From DATLLJ01 sp035537875 (GTDB taxonomy: Bacteria > Acidobacteriota > Vicinamibacteria > Vicinamibacterales > CAVVIG01): 64,000 nt of DNA. The stretch spans positions 1-64,000 of the forward strand of contig DATLLJ010000049.1 in assembly GCA_035537875.1 (NCBI GenBank), in the 5' to 3' direction. Shown piece by piece: positions 9,320 through 18,035 of this stretch. The translations under genes were made by a program, and so were the position numbers. The stretch's first letter is position 1, and every line of letters starts with the position of its first letter. The notes below the pieces were generated by a model. It saw nothing but the letters and a program-made list of their open reading frames with translations, did no database searches and was not told the DNA's origin.

Positions 9320-9787
9320 TCAGGCCGCGGGCGTGAGGCCATGGCGGCGCATGATCTCGCCCATCTTGACCCGGTCCGGCGGCCCACCGGCCGCCGCCTT
9401 GATGACCTCGGCAGCCTCTCGGAAATATTGCGGACCAATGGCGGCTGGCGTGATAGCGCAGAGTGCCTTCGCGTCCTGGGCGCCGTTGTTGTCGAACCGG
9501 TGAACCGCACCGCGTGGGATGCAGAGCGCCTGCCCCGGTCCAACCGCGATTGGTTTTCCGTCGACGGTCCATGTCAGCACGCCCTCGACGCCGTAGATGG
9601 TTTCCTCGTAATGATCGTGGCTGTGCGCCGGAGCCGCCAGGCGTTGCGCGGCGGGGACGGTGAGCTCGAAGAGGGCAACGCTGCCACCCGCGTCTGCTCC
9701 CGTGATCAAGAAGCGCACGACGAGTGGCCCGAGATGGATGGTCTCATCAGAGGGATTGACGTGGACGTCGGCGGTCATCGGTGCCAT
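9320..9787 (-). CDS. Cupin domain protein divergent from MarR regulator
   Basis: A 155-residue protein. The start chosen is the ATG at 9787 because GGAGG lies five bases upstream of it; an ATG at 9799 would overlap that site. No signal peptide, so it is cytoplasmic. The single cupin barrel shows HSHDHYEETIYGVEGVLTW (His, His, Glu ligands) and GPGQALCIPRGAVHRFDN (last His). The gene is divergent from the MarR gene at 9847 across two palindromes, so it is likely controlled by that repressor. Cupins in such pairs are often dioxygenases or small-molecule isomerases. The substrate is unknown. Confidence 0.75.
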   Translation of the reverse strand: MAPMTADVHVNPSDETIHLGPLVVRFLITGADAGGSVALFELTVPAAQRLAAPAHSHDHYEETIYGVEGVLTWTVDGKPIAVGPGQALCIPRGAVHRFDNNGAQDAKALCAITPAAIGPQYFREAAEVIKAAAGGPPDRVKMGEIMRRHGLTPAA

Positions 9788-9802
9788 GGTGGCCTCCATG
9801 TG

Positions 9803-9842
9803 GTAAATTACGTTTACTCGTGAGACGGTAAACTAAATTTAC
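9803..9842. promoter_or_regulatory. Two matching palindromic operator candidates
   Basis: The sequence GTAAA-N5-TTTAC occurs twice: 9803-9817 (GTAAATTACGTTTAC) and 9828-9842 (GTAAACTAAATTTAC). The centres are 25 bases apart. They fill almost the whole gap between the divergent cupin and MarR starts. AT-rich dyads of this kind and spacing fit MarR-dimer operators that overlap both promoters. The second site ends 4 bases before the MarR start codon, consistent with autorepression. Confidence 0.7.
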
Positions 9843-9846
9843 TACA

Positions 9847-10311
9847 ATGTCAAGACCCTCATCATCGCGTCCCCTGCCGGCCGCTCCGGAGATGCTGATC
9901 GGGGCCCTCCTGAGGGTTCCGGCTCAGGCCATTCACCGTCGGATCATCAACGAGCTCAACGCCGCCGGCTTCGACGATCTCCGGGTGCCGCATATGGCGG
10001 TGCTGCAGTTTCCGGGACCGGATGGGGTTCGCCCCGGCGTCCTCGCCGAGCGCGCCGGCATGAGCAAACAGGCCATGAACCAGCTTCTTCGGAGCCTCGA
10101 AGGCCTCGGTTATATCGCGCGATCGGACTCGAAGGACGACGGGCGGACCCGTGTTGTGCGCTTCACCACTCGGGGACGTCAGGCGTACTCAAAAATCGCC
10201 GACATACTCCGCGACATCGAGCGCGAATGGACGGCCGAACTCGGGCCTAAGCGGTTCGCGGAACTCAAGGCGCTGCTTGTCCGCGTTTGGGAGAGCCCGT
10301 TGCCCTGGTAG
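9847..10311 (+). CDS. MarR family transcriptional regulator
   Basis: A 154-residue winged-helix regulator. The recognisable MarR core runs from about residue 45 to 115: VLAERAGMSKQAMNQLLRSLEGLGYIAR (recognition helix) followed by the wing SDSKDDGRTRVVRFT. Helices on either side would form the dimer interface. It is divergent from a cupin gene across two GTAAA-N5-TTTAC palindromes and probably represses both genes until a small ligand binds. No Cys is positioned obviously for redox sensing, so ligand control is more likely. Confidence 0.85.
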   Translation: MSRPSSSRPLPAAPEMLIGALLRVPAQAIHRRIINELNAAGFDDLRVPHMAVLQFPGPDGVRPGVLAERAGMSKQAMNQLLRSLEGLGYIARSDSKDDGRTRVVRFTTRGRQAYSKIADILRDIEREWTAELGPKRFAELKALLVRVWESPLPW

Positions 10312-10556
10312 AACGGGATCATCTCGAACGCGCGTCGCGGGTTATCGACTCGTGGCGGCGCGATAGGCAAGAAGGGATACCATCACGCACGCGACGCGGC
10401 AGCTGCGTGTCATAGGGCCTCCGCAAAGTTCGCCACGACTATACTGCAGCTGAGGGCTCGAGCGTTCTGTCGTACGCAACGCTCGGAGACCCGCCGCGCA
10501 AAGTGGACTGAGAGGCGCGCGATGCAATACTCTGAAATCGTGCAACCCGCACGCGT

Positions 10557-11057
10557 ATGATTCCACCGCCCATCATCCGTTTTCTCGAGGAGCGCGCGAA
10601 TGCCGGCTTCGCGGGTACCCGCGACGCGAACCTCGTGCCCCGCGGACATCGTGTGTCCGCCTGGCGGGTCGGCCCCGGCGGCCGCACGTTCACAGCCTTG
10701 CTGCCGGACGCTTCGGCGCCGCACGTTCTCGAGGCGCTGCTCGACAACGGCCGCCTCGCGGTCACGCTGGAAGAGGTGGGCACACACGAGACGTATCAGA
10801 TCAAGGGCCGCTATGTGAGCCATCGGCCGGTGCAGCCGCCCGACATCGACCTCGCCATCCGGGCGCGCGAGCGATTTGTGAAGAGCCTCCGTTCCCTGTA
10901 TCCGCAGGCGGAAGCCGCCGAGCGGCTAGGAGCCTCGATCCCCGCGCCTGGCCTCGCGGTCGAAATCGAGGTCGACGAGGTGTTCCTCCAGACGCCAGGC
11001 CCTGGCGCGGGCACCAGGCTCGCGCCGCCGCCGGAGGCCGGGGGGAGCACGGCATGA
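10557..11057 (+). CDS. PPOX-type flavin split-barrel protein (first of pair)
   Basis: A 166-residue protein resembling the FMN-binding split barrel of the pyridoxamine 5'-phosphate oxidase superfamily: IIRFLEERANAGFAGTRDANLVPRGHRVSAWRV, then a strand-rich core and LEEVGTHETYQIKGRYV. The C-terminal tail (after about residue 140) is Pro/Gly-rich. The stop overlaps the start of the second PPOX gene (ATGA at 11054). That gene in turn overlaps the kinase gene, so all three are one translational unit. No enzyme activity can be assigned; binding of FMN, F420 or haem is possible in this fold. Confidence 0.65.
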   Translation: MIPPPIIRFLEERANAGFAGTRDANLVPRGHRVSAWRVGPGGRTFTALLPDASAPHVLEALLDNGRLAVTLEEVGTHETYQIKGRYVSHRPVQPPDIDLAIRARERFVKSLRSLYPQAEAAERLGASIPAPGLAVEIEVDEVFLQTPGPGAGTRLAPPPEAGGSTA

Positions 11058-11464
11058 CGCTGACGCGCCTGCCCCGCGAGATCCGCGCGGCACTCGACAA
11101 CGGGGTCCCGGCGTTGATGGTCACCTGCTCGGCGGATGGCACCCCGAACGCGACGGTCATCTCGCAGGCCTATTTCGTGGACGATACGCACGTCGCGCTG
11201 TCCTTCCAGTTCTTCAGCAAGACCATCCGGAACGTGCGCGAGAACCCGCGCGCGTGGGTCGGGGTGACCGACTACGACGGCCAGGTGGACTGGGCGCTGG
11301 ATCTCGAGTTCGAGCGGTCGGAGACCGAAGGCCCGATCTTCGACGCCATGGACATGCAGATCGAAGCGATCGCCTCGGCGACCGGCATGTCCGGCATCTT
11401 CAAGCTCAGGGCCGCCGACATCTATCGCGTGCTTTCCGTGTCCACGCAGCCGTACCAGCCGTGA
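11054..11464 (+). CDS. PPOX family flavin split-barrel protein (second of pair)
   Basis: A 136-residue pyridoxamine 5'-phosphate oxidase-like protein. The typical opening LPREIRAALDNGVPALMVTCSADGTPN leads to AYFVDDTHVALSFQFFSKTIRNVRENPRAWVGV, the strand-loop-strand that contacts the flavin phosphate in this fold. It starts in an ATGA overlap with the preceding gene and ends in a GTGA overlap with the kinase gene at 11461. Stoichiometric expression with the kinase suggests the split-barrel pair forms a redox or ligand sensor for it; this is inference from gene order alone. Confidence 0.75.
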   Translation: MTLTRLPREIRAALDNGVPALMVTCSADGTPNATVISQAYFVDDTHVALSFQFFSKTIRNVRENPRAWVGVTDYDGQVDWALDLEFERSETEGPIFDAMDMQIEAIASATGMSGIFKLRAADIYRVLSVSTQPYQP

Positions 11465-13800
11465 GCGAAAGACCCGGGACCCCCGACACGATCCACGTCC
11501 TGCGGCGCGTCGCCGCCGAGATCAACGCGACGCTGGAACTGGAAGAGATCTACGACATCGCTCTGCGAACCCTGGACGACCTGTTCGAGTTCCACCATGC
11601 CGTCATTCTGCTCGTCGAGCCAGGCAGCGACACGCTGCGCGTCGTCGCCAGCCGCGGTTATGAGAACCAGGCGATCGGCGGCCGCGTCCGCATCGGCACG
11701 GGCGCCGTCGGCCTGGTCGCGCAGAAACGGCGGATCCTGCAGCTCTCGAACCTGGGGCAGCAGCGCGCGTACGCGTCGGCGCAACGGAGACAGATGATGA
11801 AGGCCGGCCGCGGCGGTGAAATCGGGGAGACGGTGCCGGTGCCCGGCCTCCCGAACGTGGAGAGCCAGATCGCGATTCCGCTCCTCATTCGCGACGAGCT
11901 CGTCGGTGTGTTCTCGATCGAGAGCCCTCTGCCACACGCCTTCGACGAGCACGATCGCAGCCTGGTCACGATCGTCGCCAACCAGGTCGCGAGCGCGATC
12001 CGCAACGCGCAGCTGTACGACGACCGCCGGCGCGCCGCCGACGCACTTCAGGCGGCGAACGCGTCGCTCGAAACGCGCGTCGCCGAACGGACCGCGGCGC
12101 TCGAGCGCGAGCTGCGCGTCGCCGAGGATCTCCTGAACCATGCGCGCAGCCGCGTCGACGGGCCGCTCATCGGCGACAGCGCCGCGGTCCGGACGCTGCG
12201 AGAGGCCGTCGCCCGGGAGGCGGCGCGCACCGAACCGCTGCTGCTGACTGGTCCTCCCGGAGTGGGCAAGGAAGCGGTTGCCCGCGCGCTGCACGACAGC
12301 TCGGGCCGCAAGGGGGCCTTCATTTTCGTCAGCTGTCCGGAATTCCTGACGCAGAACAGGAACACGCCACGCGGCCGGAGCTCGCCCGCACGACCGACCG
12401 ACGGATCGCTGGCGGGCAAGATCGAGCTCGCCTCTGGCGGGACCCTCTTTCTCGAGGCGGTCCACGAGCTGCCGCCCGACCAGCAGCGTGAGCTCGAGGA
12501 GATTCTGCAGCGGCAGGAACACCAACCGGCCAGCACTGACGGTACCGCGGACCACACGCGCCTGATCGGGTCAACGACCCGGGAGAGTCAACTCGAGGAC
12601 CCCTTCGTCCGCCTTCTCGCACGGCACGAGATCGCCGTTCCCGCGCTCAAGGATAGGCGAGAGGACATCCCGGCGCTCGTCGAGCACTTCGTGCGACGGC
12701 ACGCGCGGCAGCTCGGCAAGCCGATCGAGGGCGTGTCGCCCGAGTCCATGCGGCGGCTCGAAACGTACGCCTGGCCCGGCAACATCCGGGAGCTGCACAC
12801 CGTCCTGGAGCGCGCCATCTTGGTGTCGAGGAGCTCACCAGTGCTCGAGATCAACGAAGAGCTGCTCGACAACAAGCCGGCCGTCGGCAGCTACCGGTTG
12901 ATTTCCCCGTTGGGCTCTGGGGGCATGGGCGAAGTCTGGCTCGCCAGGCACAGGCTCCTTGCCCGGCCGGCCGCAGTGAAACTGATTCGGCAGGAAACGC
13001 GGGGAAGCGCGGCCCGGGAACAGTTCGTCCGCCGTTTTCTGCGCGAAGCGCACGTGACGGCCGGCCTGCAATCGCCGCACACCGTCCAGCTCTACGACTT
13101 CGGCGTGAGCGACAGCGGCGACTTCTTCTACGTCATGGAGCTGCTCCAGGGTCTCGATCTCCAACGGATCGTGAAGAGCTTCGGCCCGCAGCCCGCGGAG
13201 CGGGTGATCATGTTCCTTCGCCAGACATGCCGGTCGCTTGCCGAGGCGCACGAGCACGGGCTGGTCCACCGCGACATCAAGCCCGCAAACCTGTTCGTAG
13301 CCCGGCTCGGATCCGAATACGACTACCTGAAGGTCCTCGACTTCGGCATCGTGAAGGAGCAGCCCTGCGAGGACCTGACAGGGCTCTCCGTGCAGGACAT
13401 CCTGCAGGGCACTCCAGCGTTCATGGCGCCTGAAGTGGCGTTGGGAGAGGGCCACATCGACGGCCGGACCGATCTCTATTCGCTGGCGTGCGCCGGTTAC
13501 TGGGCGCTCACGGGACAACCGGTATTCGAGGCGAACACCCCGGTGCAGATGCTCCTGCACCACGCCCAGACGCCGCCGGCACCACCCTCCAGGGTTTCGG
13601 AGCTGCCGATTCCGAAAGCCCTGGAAGCGGTGCTGATGCAGTGCCTCGAGAAGGATTCGGCCAGGCGGCCGTCATCGGCGCTCGAGCTCGAATCGCAGCT
13701 CGCCAACGTGCGTTGCCAGGACCCGTGGACTAGGGCGAGAGCCCAGGCGTGGTGGGAAACGCACGCGCCGGACATCGTCGCCCCACGCACGACGTCGTGA
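11461..13800 (+). CDS. GAF / degenerate NtrC-like AAA+ / Ser-Thr protein kinase fusion
   Basis: The GTG at 11461 (GTGA overlap) gives 779 residues. Residues about 10-185 are a GAF domain (TLELEEIYDIALRTLDDLF, QIAIPLLIRDELVGVFSIES). A coiled coil (about 190-230) follows. Residues about 235-460 resemble the sigma-54 activator AAA+ domain: Walker A TGPPGVGKE near 264, DRREDIPALVEHF and the terminal AWPGNIREL. However, the GAFTGA loop is absent and the usual Walker B DE reads LFLEAVHEL. From about 478 a complete kinase follows: GSGGMGEVW, AAVKLI, HRDIKPAN near 603, DFGI and MAPE. There is no C-terminal HTH. So the kinase looks active and the AAA+ part looks like a ligand-binding or scaffolding relic. 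Confidence 0.85.
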   Translation: MSERPGTPDTIHVLRRVAAEINATLELEEIYDIALRTLDDLFEFHHAVILLVEPGSDTLRVVASRGYENQAIGGRVRIGTGAVGLVAQKRRILQLSNLGQQRAYASAQRRQMMKAGRGGEIGETVPVPGLPNVESQIAIPLLIRDELVGVFSIESPLPHAFDEHDRSLVTIVANQVASAIRNAQLYDDRRRAADALQAANASLETRVAERTAALERELRVAEDLLNHARSRVDGPLIGDSAAVRTLREAVAREAARTEPLLLTGPPGVGKEAVARALHDSSGRKGAFIFVSCPEFLTQNRNTPRGRSSPARPTDGSLAGKIELASGGTLFLEAVHELPPDQQRELEEILQRQEHQPASTDGTADHTRLIGSTTRESQLEDPFVRLLARHEIAVPALKDRREDIPALVEHFVRRHARQLGKPIEGVSPESMRRLETYAWPGNIRELHTVLERAILVSRSSPVLEINEELLDNKPAVGSYRLISPLGSGGMGEVWLARHRLLARPAAVKLIRQETRGSAAREQFVRRFLREAHVTAGLQSPHTVQLYDFGVSDSGDFFYVMELLQGLDLQRIVKSFGPQPAERVIMFLRQTCRSLAEAHEHGLVHRDIKPANLFVARLGSEYDYLKVLDFGIVKEQPCEDLTGLSVQDILQGTPAFMAPEVALGEGHIDGRTDLYSLACAGYWALTGQPVFEANTPVQMLLHHAQTPPAPPSRVSELPIPKALEAVLMQCLEKDSARRPSSALELESQLANVRCQDPWTRARAQAWWETHAPDIVAPRTTS

Positions 13801-14046
13801 CGTGCGCGGGGGAAGATCCAGGTGTGACGCGAGGTCAGGCCAGCGCGTTTTCCACAAGGACCTTGGACCCTGGTGGCGGTGCAGGCCGAAGCGGCCGTGC
13901 CCACCATCAACGTCATCGTGAACTGGGCACAATGCGGTGGCCGCCGGACCGGAGCGCTGAAGACAAGTGCGCGTTCTCGGGTGCTGGATAAGCCCTCCCT
14001 TTACGGCAGTTCTGTCCTACAATCCCTCAGAGGAGGGAGCGTGAGG

Positions 14047-14421
14047 ATGAGGGCCTTACTTGTGAGGGTAGCCATGCTTGCGCTGGTCTCAGCCGTAGTC
14101 CCGCTTTCCGCGCACCACGCGTGGCCAGTGAGCTATGCCCAGCTCGTCACCGTGAACGGCACGGTGACGGAATTCGCCTGGGGAAACCCGCACCCGATGA
14201 TTACCATCGACGTTCGCACCAGTGACGGCAAGACAGAGAAGTGGTCGATCGGCGGGCCCGCGACCAATCGCATGGAGGCCAACGGCTGGAACAGGACGAC
14301 GGTCAAGCCCGGCGACGTGATTACGGGTATCGGCTATCAGTTCTCCGACGGGCAGAAGATCATCAGGCTCGAGCACGTGGTGCTCCCCGACGGCAAGAAG
14401 ATACGCGTCTACGCCCGCTAG
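14047..14421 (+). CDS. DUF6152 family secreted protein (second copy)
   Basis: A 124-residue protein with AGGAGG at 14031-14036. ATG 14047 is preferred; a GTG at 14041 in the same frame is possible. The signal peptide ends at PLSA, exactly before HHAWPVSYAQ, again leaving a mature His-His start. Shared family features with 6949-7338 are VTVNGTVTEFAWGNPHPMITID and a closing VLPDGKKIRVY. It is shorter and lacks the terminal cysteines. Function unknown. It stands alone between a kinase operon and transposase debris. Confidence 0.75.
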   Translation: MRALLVRVAMLALVSAVVPLSAHHAWPVSYAQLVTVNGTVTEFAWGNPHPMITIDVRTSDGKTEKWSIGGPATNRMEANGWNRTTVKPGDVITGIGYQFSDGQKIIRLEHVVLPDGKKIRVYAR

Positions 14422-14531
14422 GTTGTGCCGTCGGCCGGCATCGCGCCTAACGTTTTCGAGGATTCTCCACCTGGCCACCGTGCCGCCGGTCCGATCGATG
14501 AACGCCCACGTCTTGTCGTCACCGTGAAATA

Positions 14532-14645
14532 TCACCCCAGCGTGGGTGTTACCTCCCGCGCGATCGCCCAGATGAACCCGACGAGCTCGCGCACAATGGC
14601 GGTCGCGACCTTCGGTTTGGCCTTCCCGCGCGCGACGAGCCGACA
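14532..14645 (-). mobile_element. IS110-family transposase C-terminal remnant
   Basis: Read on the minus strand, this encodes LVARGKAKPKVATAIVRELVGFIWAIAREV followed closely by a stop. This is the characteristic C-terminal helix of IS110/IS116/IS902-type transposases. Nothing upstream in frame matches the DEDD catalytic or tnpB-like part, so only the last ~35 codons survive. It lies beside a second, different transposase fragment. Confidence 0.65.
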
Positions 14646-14760
14646 GAACCGTCACGTTAATCGGAGTTGGGCCTTCCAGGCGATGTCACAACACAGCCTT
14701 TGGTAACGCTTCCTGCCGATACGCATGCTGACGGCCAATACGGAGAATCCCCTGATAGGC

Positions 14761-14940
14761 TCATGCCGCTTCCGCGAGAATTTCTCTTGGGTCGTCGACA
14801 GTGCTTCGCAGGGTCAGCAGGTAGCGGCTGGCGAAATCAGTGACGGTCAGTGGATAGCAGTAGCGCCGATCGCCGAGCATGAACTCGCCCTTGCCGACTA
14901 TGGCCGCATCATTGGTGACAGCCGCGTTGATGCGGCGGAG
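14761..14940 (-). mobile_element. IS481/IS3-type (rve) transposase remnant
   Basis: The minus strand reads GKGEFMLGDRRYCYPLTVTDFASRYLL and ends at a stop at 14761. That is the strand around the first catalytic Asp of DDE integrases, where the family has DFKGxF...D...CxPLTVxDxxSRYLL. Here the DFKG Asp is replaced (VGKGEF), so it is dead. No flanking terminal repeats were found. Confidence 0.55.
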
Positions 14941-15144
14941 GGCTTCAGACCCGAGGTCGAGAAGAGAGCCAGTCCGCGATACGTCGCAATCGGTCCACTA
15001 GGACACCCTCGCGTTTCCCGAGCGCACAGGCGAGCGCGCAATTAGAGCTGATTGACGCTTCGGAGAAACTGCGCCATCCTTCCCGCCGGGTTCTCGGGCT
15101 CAGCTCGTTCCAATACACTGCGTGCGCTGTCGGAGTCGCGATTG

Positions 15145-16851
15145 CTACCTCTGCCCACCGCTCGATGCCCTCTCGGCCGCGGTTCCGCCTGTCGCCTTCC
15201 GCGCCTGGTAACGCTCGATCGCCGCGCGCGCGTTGAACAGCATGCGCTCGCGACCAAGCCGCGCGTCGAGGCCGGTGTTTCGTACCGTTGCAAGCACGCC
15301 GGGATTCAATGCAGCCAGCCACACCTCGACGCCGCTCTCGGTCATGCGCCGCTCGCCTTCGATCAGCATCTGCAGGGCCGAGTACTCGATGTCGGATACG
15401 CGGCTCATGTCCAGCACCAACACGCGCGGCTGATACTTCGCGACCAGAGACTGGATCTGCTGCCCCACCGCCTGCGCATTGACGAAGAACAGCCGCCCTT
15501 CCGGGCGCAGGATCAGCAAGCCTTCGAAGGTCTCGTCGTCGCCGTGCTCGGGCGAAAGCGGTCGAAGCACGTCCTCGCCACGCTTGCGGCCGATGACGTA
15601 CACGCGCGGGTACGCGGACTGGCTGGCCAGGCCGATCATCGACACGATGATCGCCACCACGATGCCCCTCAGGGTGCCCAGCAGCAGGACGCCCATGCAG
15701 GCGACCAGGGCCCAGCGGAATTCCATCGTGCGCACGCTTCGGATGGCACGGAACTCCGACGGCTTGATCAACCCGACCGAGTAGACGATGACCACCGCGG
15801 CCAGCGTCGCATTGGGCATCAGGCCAAGGATCGGAGCCAGGAACAGCATGGTGGCGAGCGCGGCGCCCGCGGTCACCAGCGAGGCCAGCTGCGACTGCCC
15901 GCCGGCGGCGCGCACGACCGCCGTCTGCGAAGTTCCTCCGCCGGCCGGCATGGTGCCGAACAGCGCGCCGCCAAGGTTCGCCGCGCCGGTGGCGAGCAAT
16001 TCCCGGTTTGCGTTGACCGGAGGATCGTCAGCGCGCGCAAAAGCGCGCCCGGCCGCGATCGACTCGGTGAAGCTCATCAAGGCGATTCCGAGTGCACCCG
16101 GCAGCAGCCGTGCGGCCAGCGCAGGATCGGGCAGTGTCAGCGACGGGAAGCCCCGCGGGATCAGCCCGACGATCGAGACGCCCATCTTCTCCAGCCCGAG
16201 GAACCACGCCGCGGCGATGCCGCCCGCCACCGCGACCAGCGGGGCCGGCGAGTCCGGCCACAGCCGTTCCATCGCGATCAGCACCGCGAAGGTCGCGAGG
16301 GCGACCATCAGCGTGATCGTCGAGGTTTCGGGGATGTGGTTGACGACGCTGACGGCATCGAAGAAGAAGCCCTGCTTGGTAATGTGGAGGCCCAGCAGCT
16401 TGGGCACCTGGTCGAGCACGATCACCAACCCGATGCCGGCCTTGAATCCGGTAAGCACCGGCGTCGATATGAAGTTGGCGACGAAGCCGAGTTTCAATAG
16501 CCACGCCACGACCAGCGCGGCGCCGACCAGCAAGATTAGCGTCGCCGTGGCCGTCACAAGGCGCGCCGGATCGCCGTCCGGAACCGCCAGTCCCAGCTGC
16601 GTGCCTGCGAGGATCGCGATGGTGGTAGTCGAACTGACGCTGAGCACGCGTGAGGTGCCGAGCAGCGCGTAGATCGCCATCGGGATGAAAGCGGTATACA
16701 AGCCAACCGCAACCGGTAAGCCGGCCACCGACGCATAAGCCATCGCCTTGGGAAGGACGACCGCGGCGGCGGTCAGCCCGGCCACCAGGTCGAAGCGGAA
16801 GGTCGGCCCCTTCGGCGCGCTCGCCTGGGCAGGAATCGGAGTTGGGGACAT
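15145..16851 (-). CDS. SulP family anion transporter with STAS domain
   Basis: A 568-residue inner-membrane transporter. The first ~430 residues hold 12 or so hydrophobic segments with SulP signatures: LTAAAVVLPKAMAYASVAGLPVAVGLYTAF near the N-terminus, FTESIAAGRAFA in the middle and GGTSQTAVVRAAGGQSQLASLV later. Residues about 440-545 form a STAS domain (VLVLDMSRVSDIEYSALQML, the loop around the putative regulatory site). SulP proteins move sulfate, bicarbonate or other anions; the substrate is not readable here. The sequence style is like proteobacterial members, so transfer is possible. It is flanked by transposase debris and has no operon partner. Confidence 0.9.
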   Translation of the reverse strand: MSPTPIPAQASAPKGPTFRFDLVAGLTAAAVVLPKAMAYASVAGLPVAVGLYTAFIPMAIYALLGTSRVLSVSSTTTIAILAGTQLGLAVPDGDPARLVTATATLILLVGAALVVAWLLKLGFVANFISTPVLTGFKAGIGLVIVLDQVPKLLGLHITKQGFFFDAVSVVNHIPETSTITLMVALATFAVLIAMERLWPDSPAPLVAVAGGIAAAWFLGLEKMGVSIVGLIPRGFPSLTLPDPALAARLLPGALGIALMSFTESIAAGRAFARADDPPVNANRELLATGAANLGGALFGTMPAGGGTSQTAVVRAAGGQSQLASLVTAGAALATMLFLAPILGLMPNATLAAVVIVYSVGLIKPSEFRAIRSVRTMEFRWALVACMGVLLLGTLRGIVVAIIVSMIGLASQSAYPRVYVIGRKRGEDVLRPLSPEHGDDETFEGLLILRPEGRLFFVNAQAVGQQIQSLVAKYQPRVLVLDMSRVSDIEYSALQMLIEGERRMTESGVEVWLAALNPGVLATVRNTGLDARLGRERMLFNARAAIERYQARKATGGTAAERASSGGQR

Positions 16852-17354
16852 CGCGTTTGCTCCAGGTGGCGTGACCGTGTCGCGGACCGCCAGCGCCAGT
16901 TAGTTTAGAACGCAACCCGCGACTTGCCCGACAAGAGTTGCAGGGTTGACCAGCGGCCGCACACACAGGACCCGTCGGTAGCCTTGTGACTAGCGGAGCG
17001 CGGCCCGCGAGGTTTCCTTAAGATTAGTGCAGGCCCGCGGGGGACTGTCGTCGGCGTCCGCATCCGTCATGCCGAAGATTTGCCGGTGTACGGCCCCGGA
17101 CGACCGGCGCTGTTGAGCGTGCATCAACAGCAGCGGAGGGGCCGAGTTGACAGTCCACATGATCGCTTGTCGTCGTCGCGTTTCGATTGAAGGGTCACGC
17201 CGCCGCGACGACGCGCACAGCCTCGCGTCCATGGGTGACGAATCCCGTTGGGGACGTGCCCCTAACGCGTGACCCGCCAGTAACCGCCCGTAGGGATTGG
17301 GTGCAGGGTGCACCCGGAACCTTAGGCACGGTGCACCCTGAACACGATTGACTA
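16852..17354. other. Intergenic region with one inverted repeat, no gene
   Basis: 503 bases between the starts/ends of two leftward genes. No frame gives a protein-like product. The right end carries the inverted repeat listed at 17304-17340. The SulP promoter must lie near 16852-16920, but no good hexamer pair was found. Confidence 0.5.
17304..17340 (-). terminator. Inverted repeat after CHRD gene, possible terminator
   Basis: CAGGGTGCACC (17304-17314) and GGTGCACCCTG (17330-17340) are perfect 11-bp inverted repeats around a 15-base spacer. They lie 15 bases after the stop of the leftward CHRD gene. No T-tract follows, so it may instead be a protein-binding dyad. Confidence 0.45.
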
Positions 17355-18035
17355 TTACTCGTCGTGCGCCCCGTGATCCTCGAGCTGGCCGCGAACCTCG
17401 CCCCCCGGGAAGTCGCCGGGCCCGGTGTTGGTCGCCCCAACGCCGTCGTTCGTGTGGATGTTCACGTACGCGTTGCCGCTTCGAATCTGACGGAGAGCGT
17501 CGGCGAAGTTCGCGACGCCGCCCGGGCAAATCGCGCTCGAGGCAACGGTCCTGACGTTCAGGGCCGCGCCGCTCACAACCGTGCCTTCAGCCACCACGCC
17601 GTCGTGGCGGCCGGTCGGACCGGTCAGCGCAGTGGTCGACGTGACGCTCGGGAACAGCCAGATGAAGATCCCGCCGTTCATGCCGCGCGGACCGCAGTGA
17701 ATGTGCGCCTGAACCACGTTGTCGATGTTCGCGGCGATCAGCTTGTAGTCCAACGACAGCCCGTCCTCGGCAATCTTGAAGATAGCCTCGCCCTGCGCGC
17801 GCGAATCCTGGGGCGACGGGGCTGGTGGGACCGGCGTCGGTTCCTCGTCACCGGACAGGTGAACGCTGTAGTTGTGGCGGGTGCCAGCGTGCCGGGCAGG
17901 ATCTACGACACGCGGGGCGGGAGCTACGACAAGGGGTAGCGAAATCGACTCCGGCTGTACCGGCGTTCGCACCGAATCAGACGAACACCCCGCCGCAACT
18001 GCCACCGCCAAGGCAAACAAGACCAATCTAGGCAT
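17355..18035 (-). CDS. CHRD domain lipoprotein
   Basis: A 226-residue protein with a lipobox (AVAAGCSSD, Cys near residue 17) and a linker rich in Pro and Val. The CHRD domain (as in chordin and many bacterial envelope proteins) runs from about residue 58: YSVHLSGDEEPTPVPP, QGEAIFKIAEDGLSLDYKLIAANIDNVVQAHIHCG, then NAYVNIHTNDGV and GGEVRGQLE at the C-terminus. The His residues in HIHCG and NIHT are typical of the family and may bind metal. Function unknown; it should sit in the outer or inner membrane facing the periplasm. It is divergent from the LprI/MliC-type gene at 18270. Confidence 0.85.
   Translation of the reverse strand: MPRLVLFALAVAVAAGCSSDSVRTPVQPESISLPLVVAPAPRVVDPARHAGTRHNYSVHLSGDEEPTPVPPAPSPQDSRAQGEAIFKIAEDGLSLDYKLIAANIDNVVQAHIHCGPRGMNGGIFIWLFPSVTSTTALTGPTGRHDGVVAEGTVVSGAALNVRTVASSAICPGGVANFADALRQIRSGNAYVNIHTNDGVGATNTGPGDFPGGEVRGQLEDHGAHDE

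Noticed and set aside
11461..13800. Simple sigma-54 dependent activator annotation
   Set aside because: The AAA+ part resembles one, but GAFTGA and Walker B are lost and there is no HTH; the kinase domain is complete, so kinase is the better call.
15052..16500. Long plus-strand frame of 482 residues opposite the SulP gene
   Set aside because: Antisense to a clearly recognised transporter; the product is rich in Arg, His and Gln with no family pattern, which is a GC-rich shadow.
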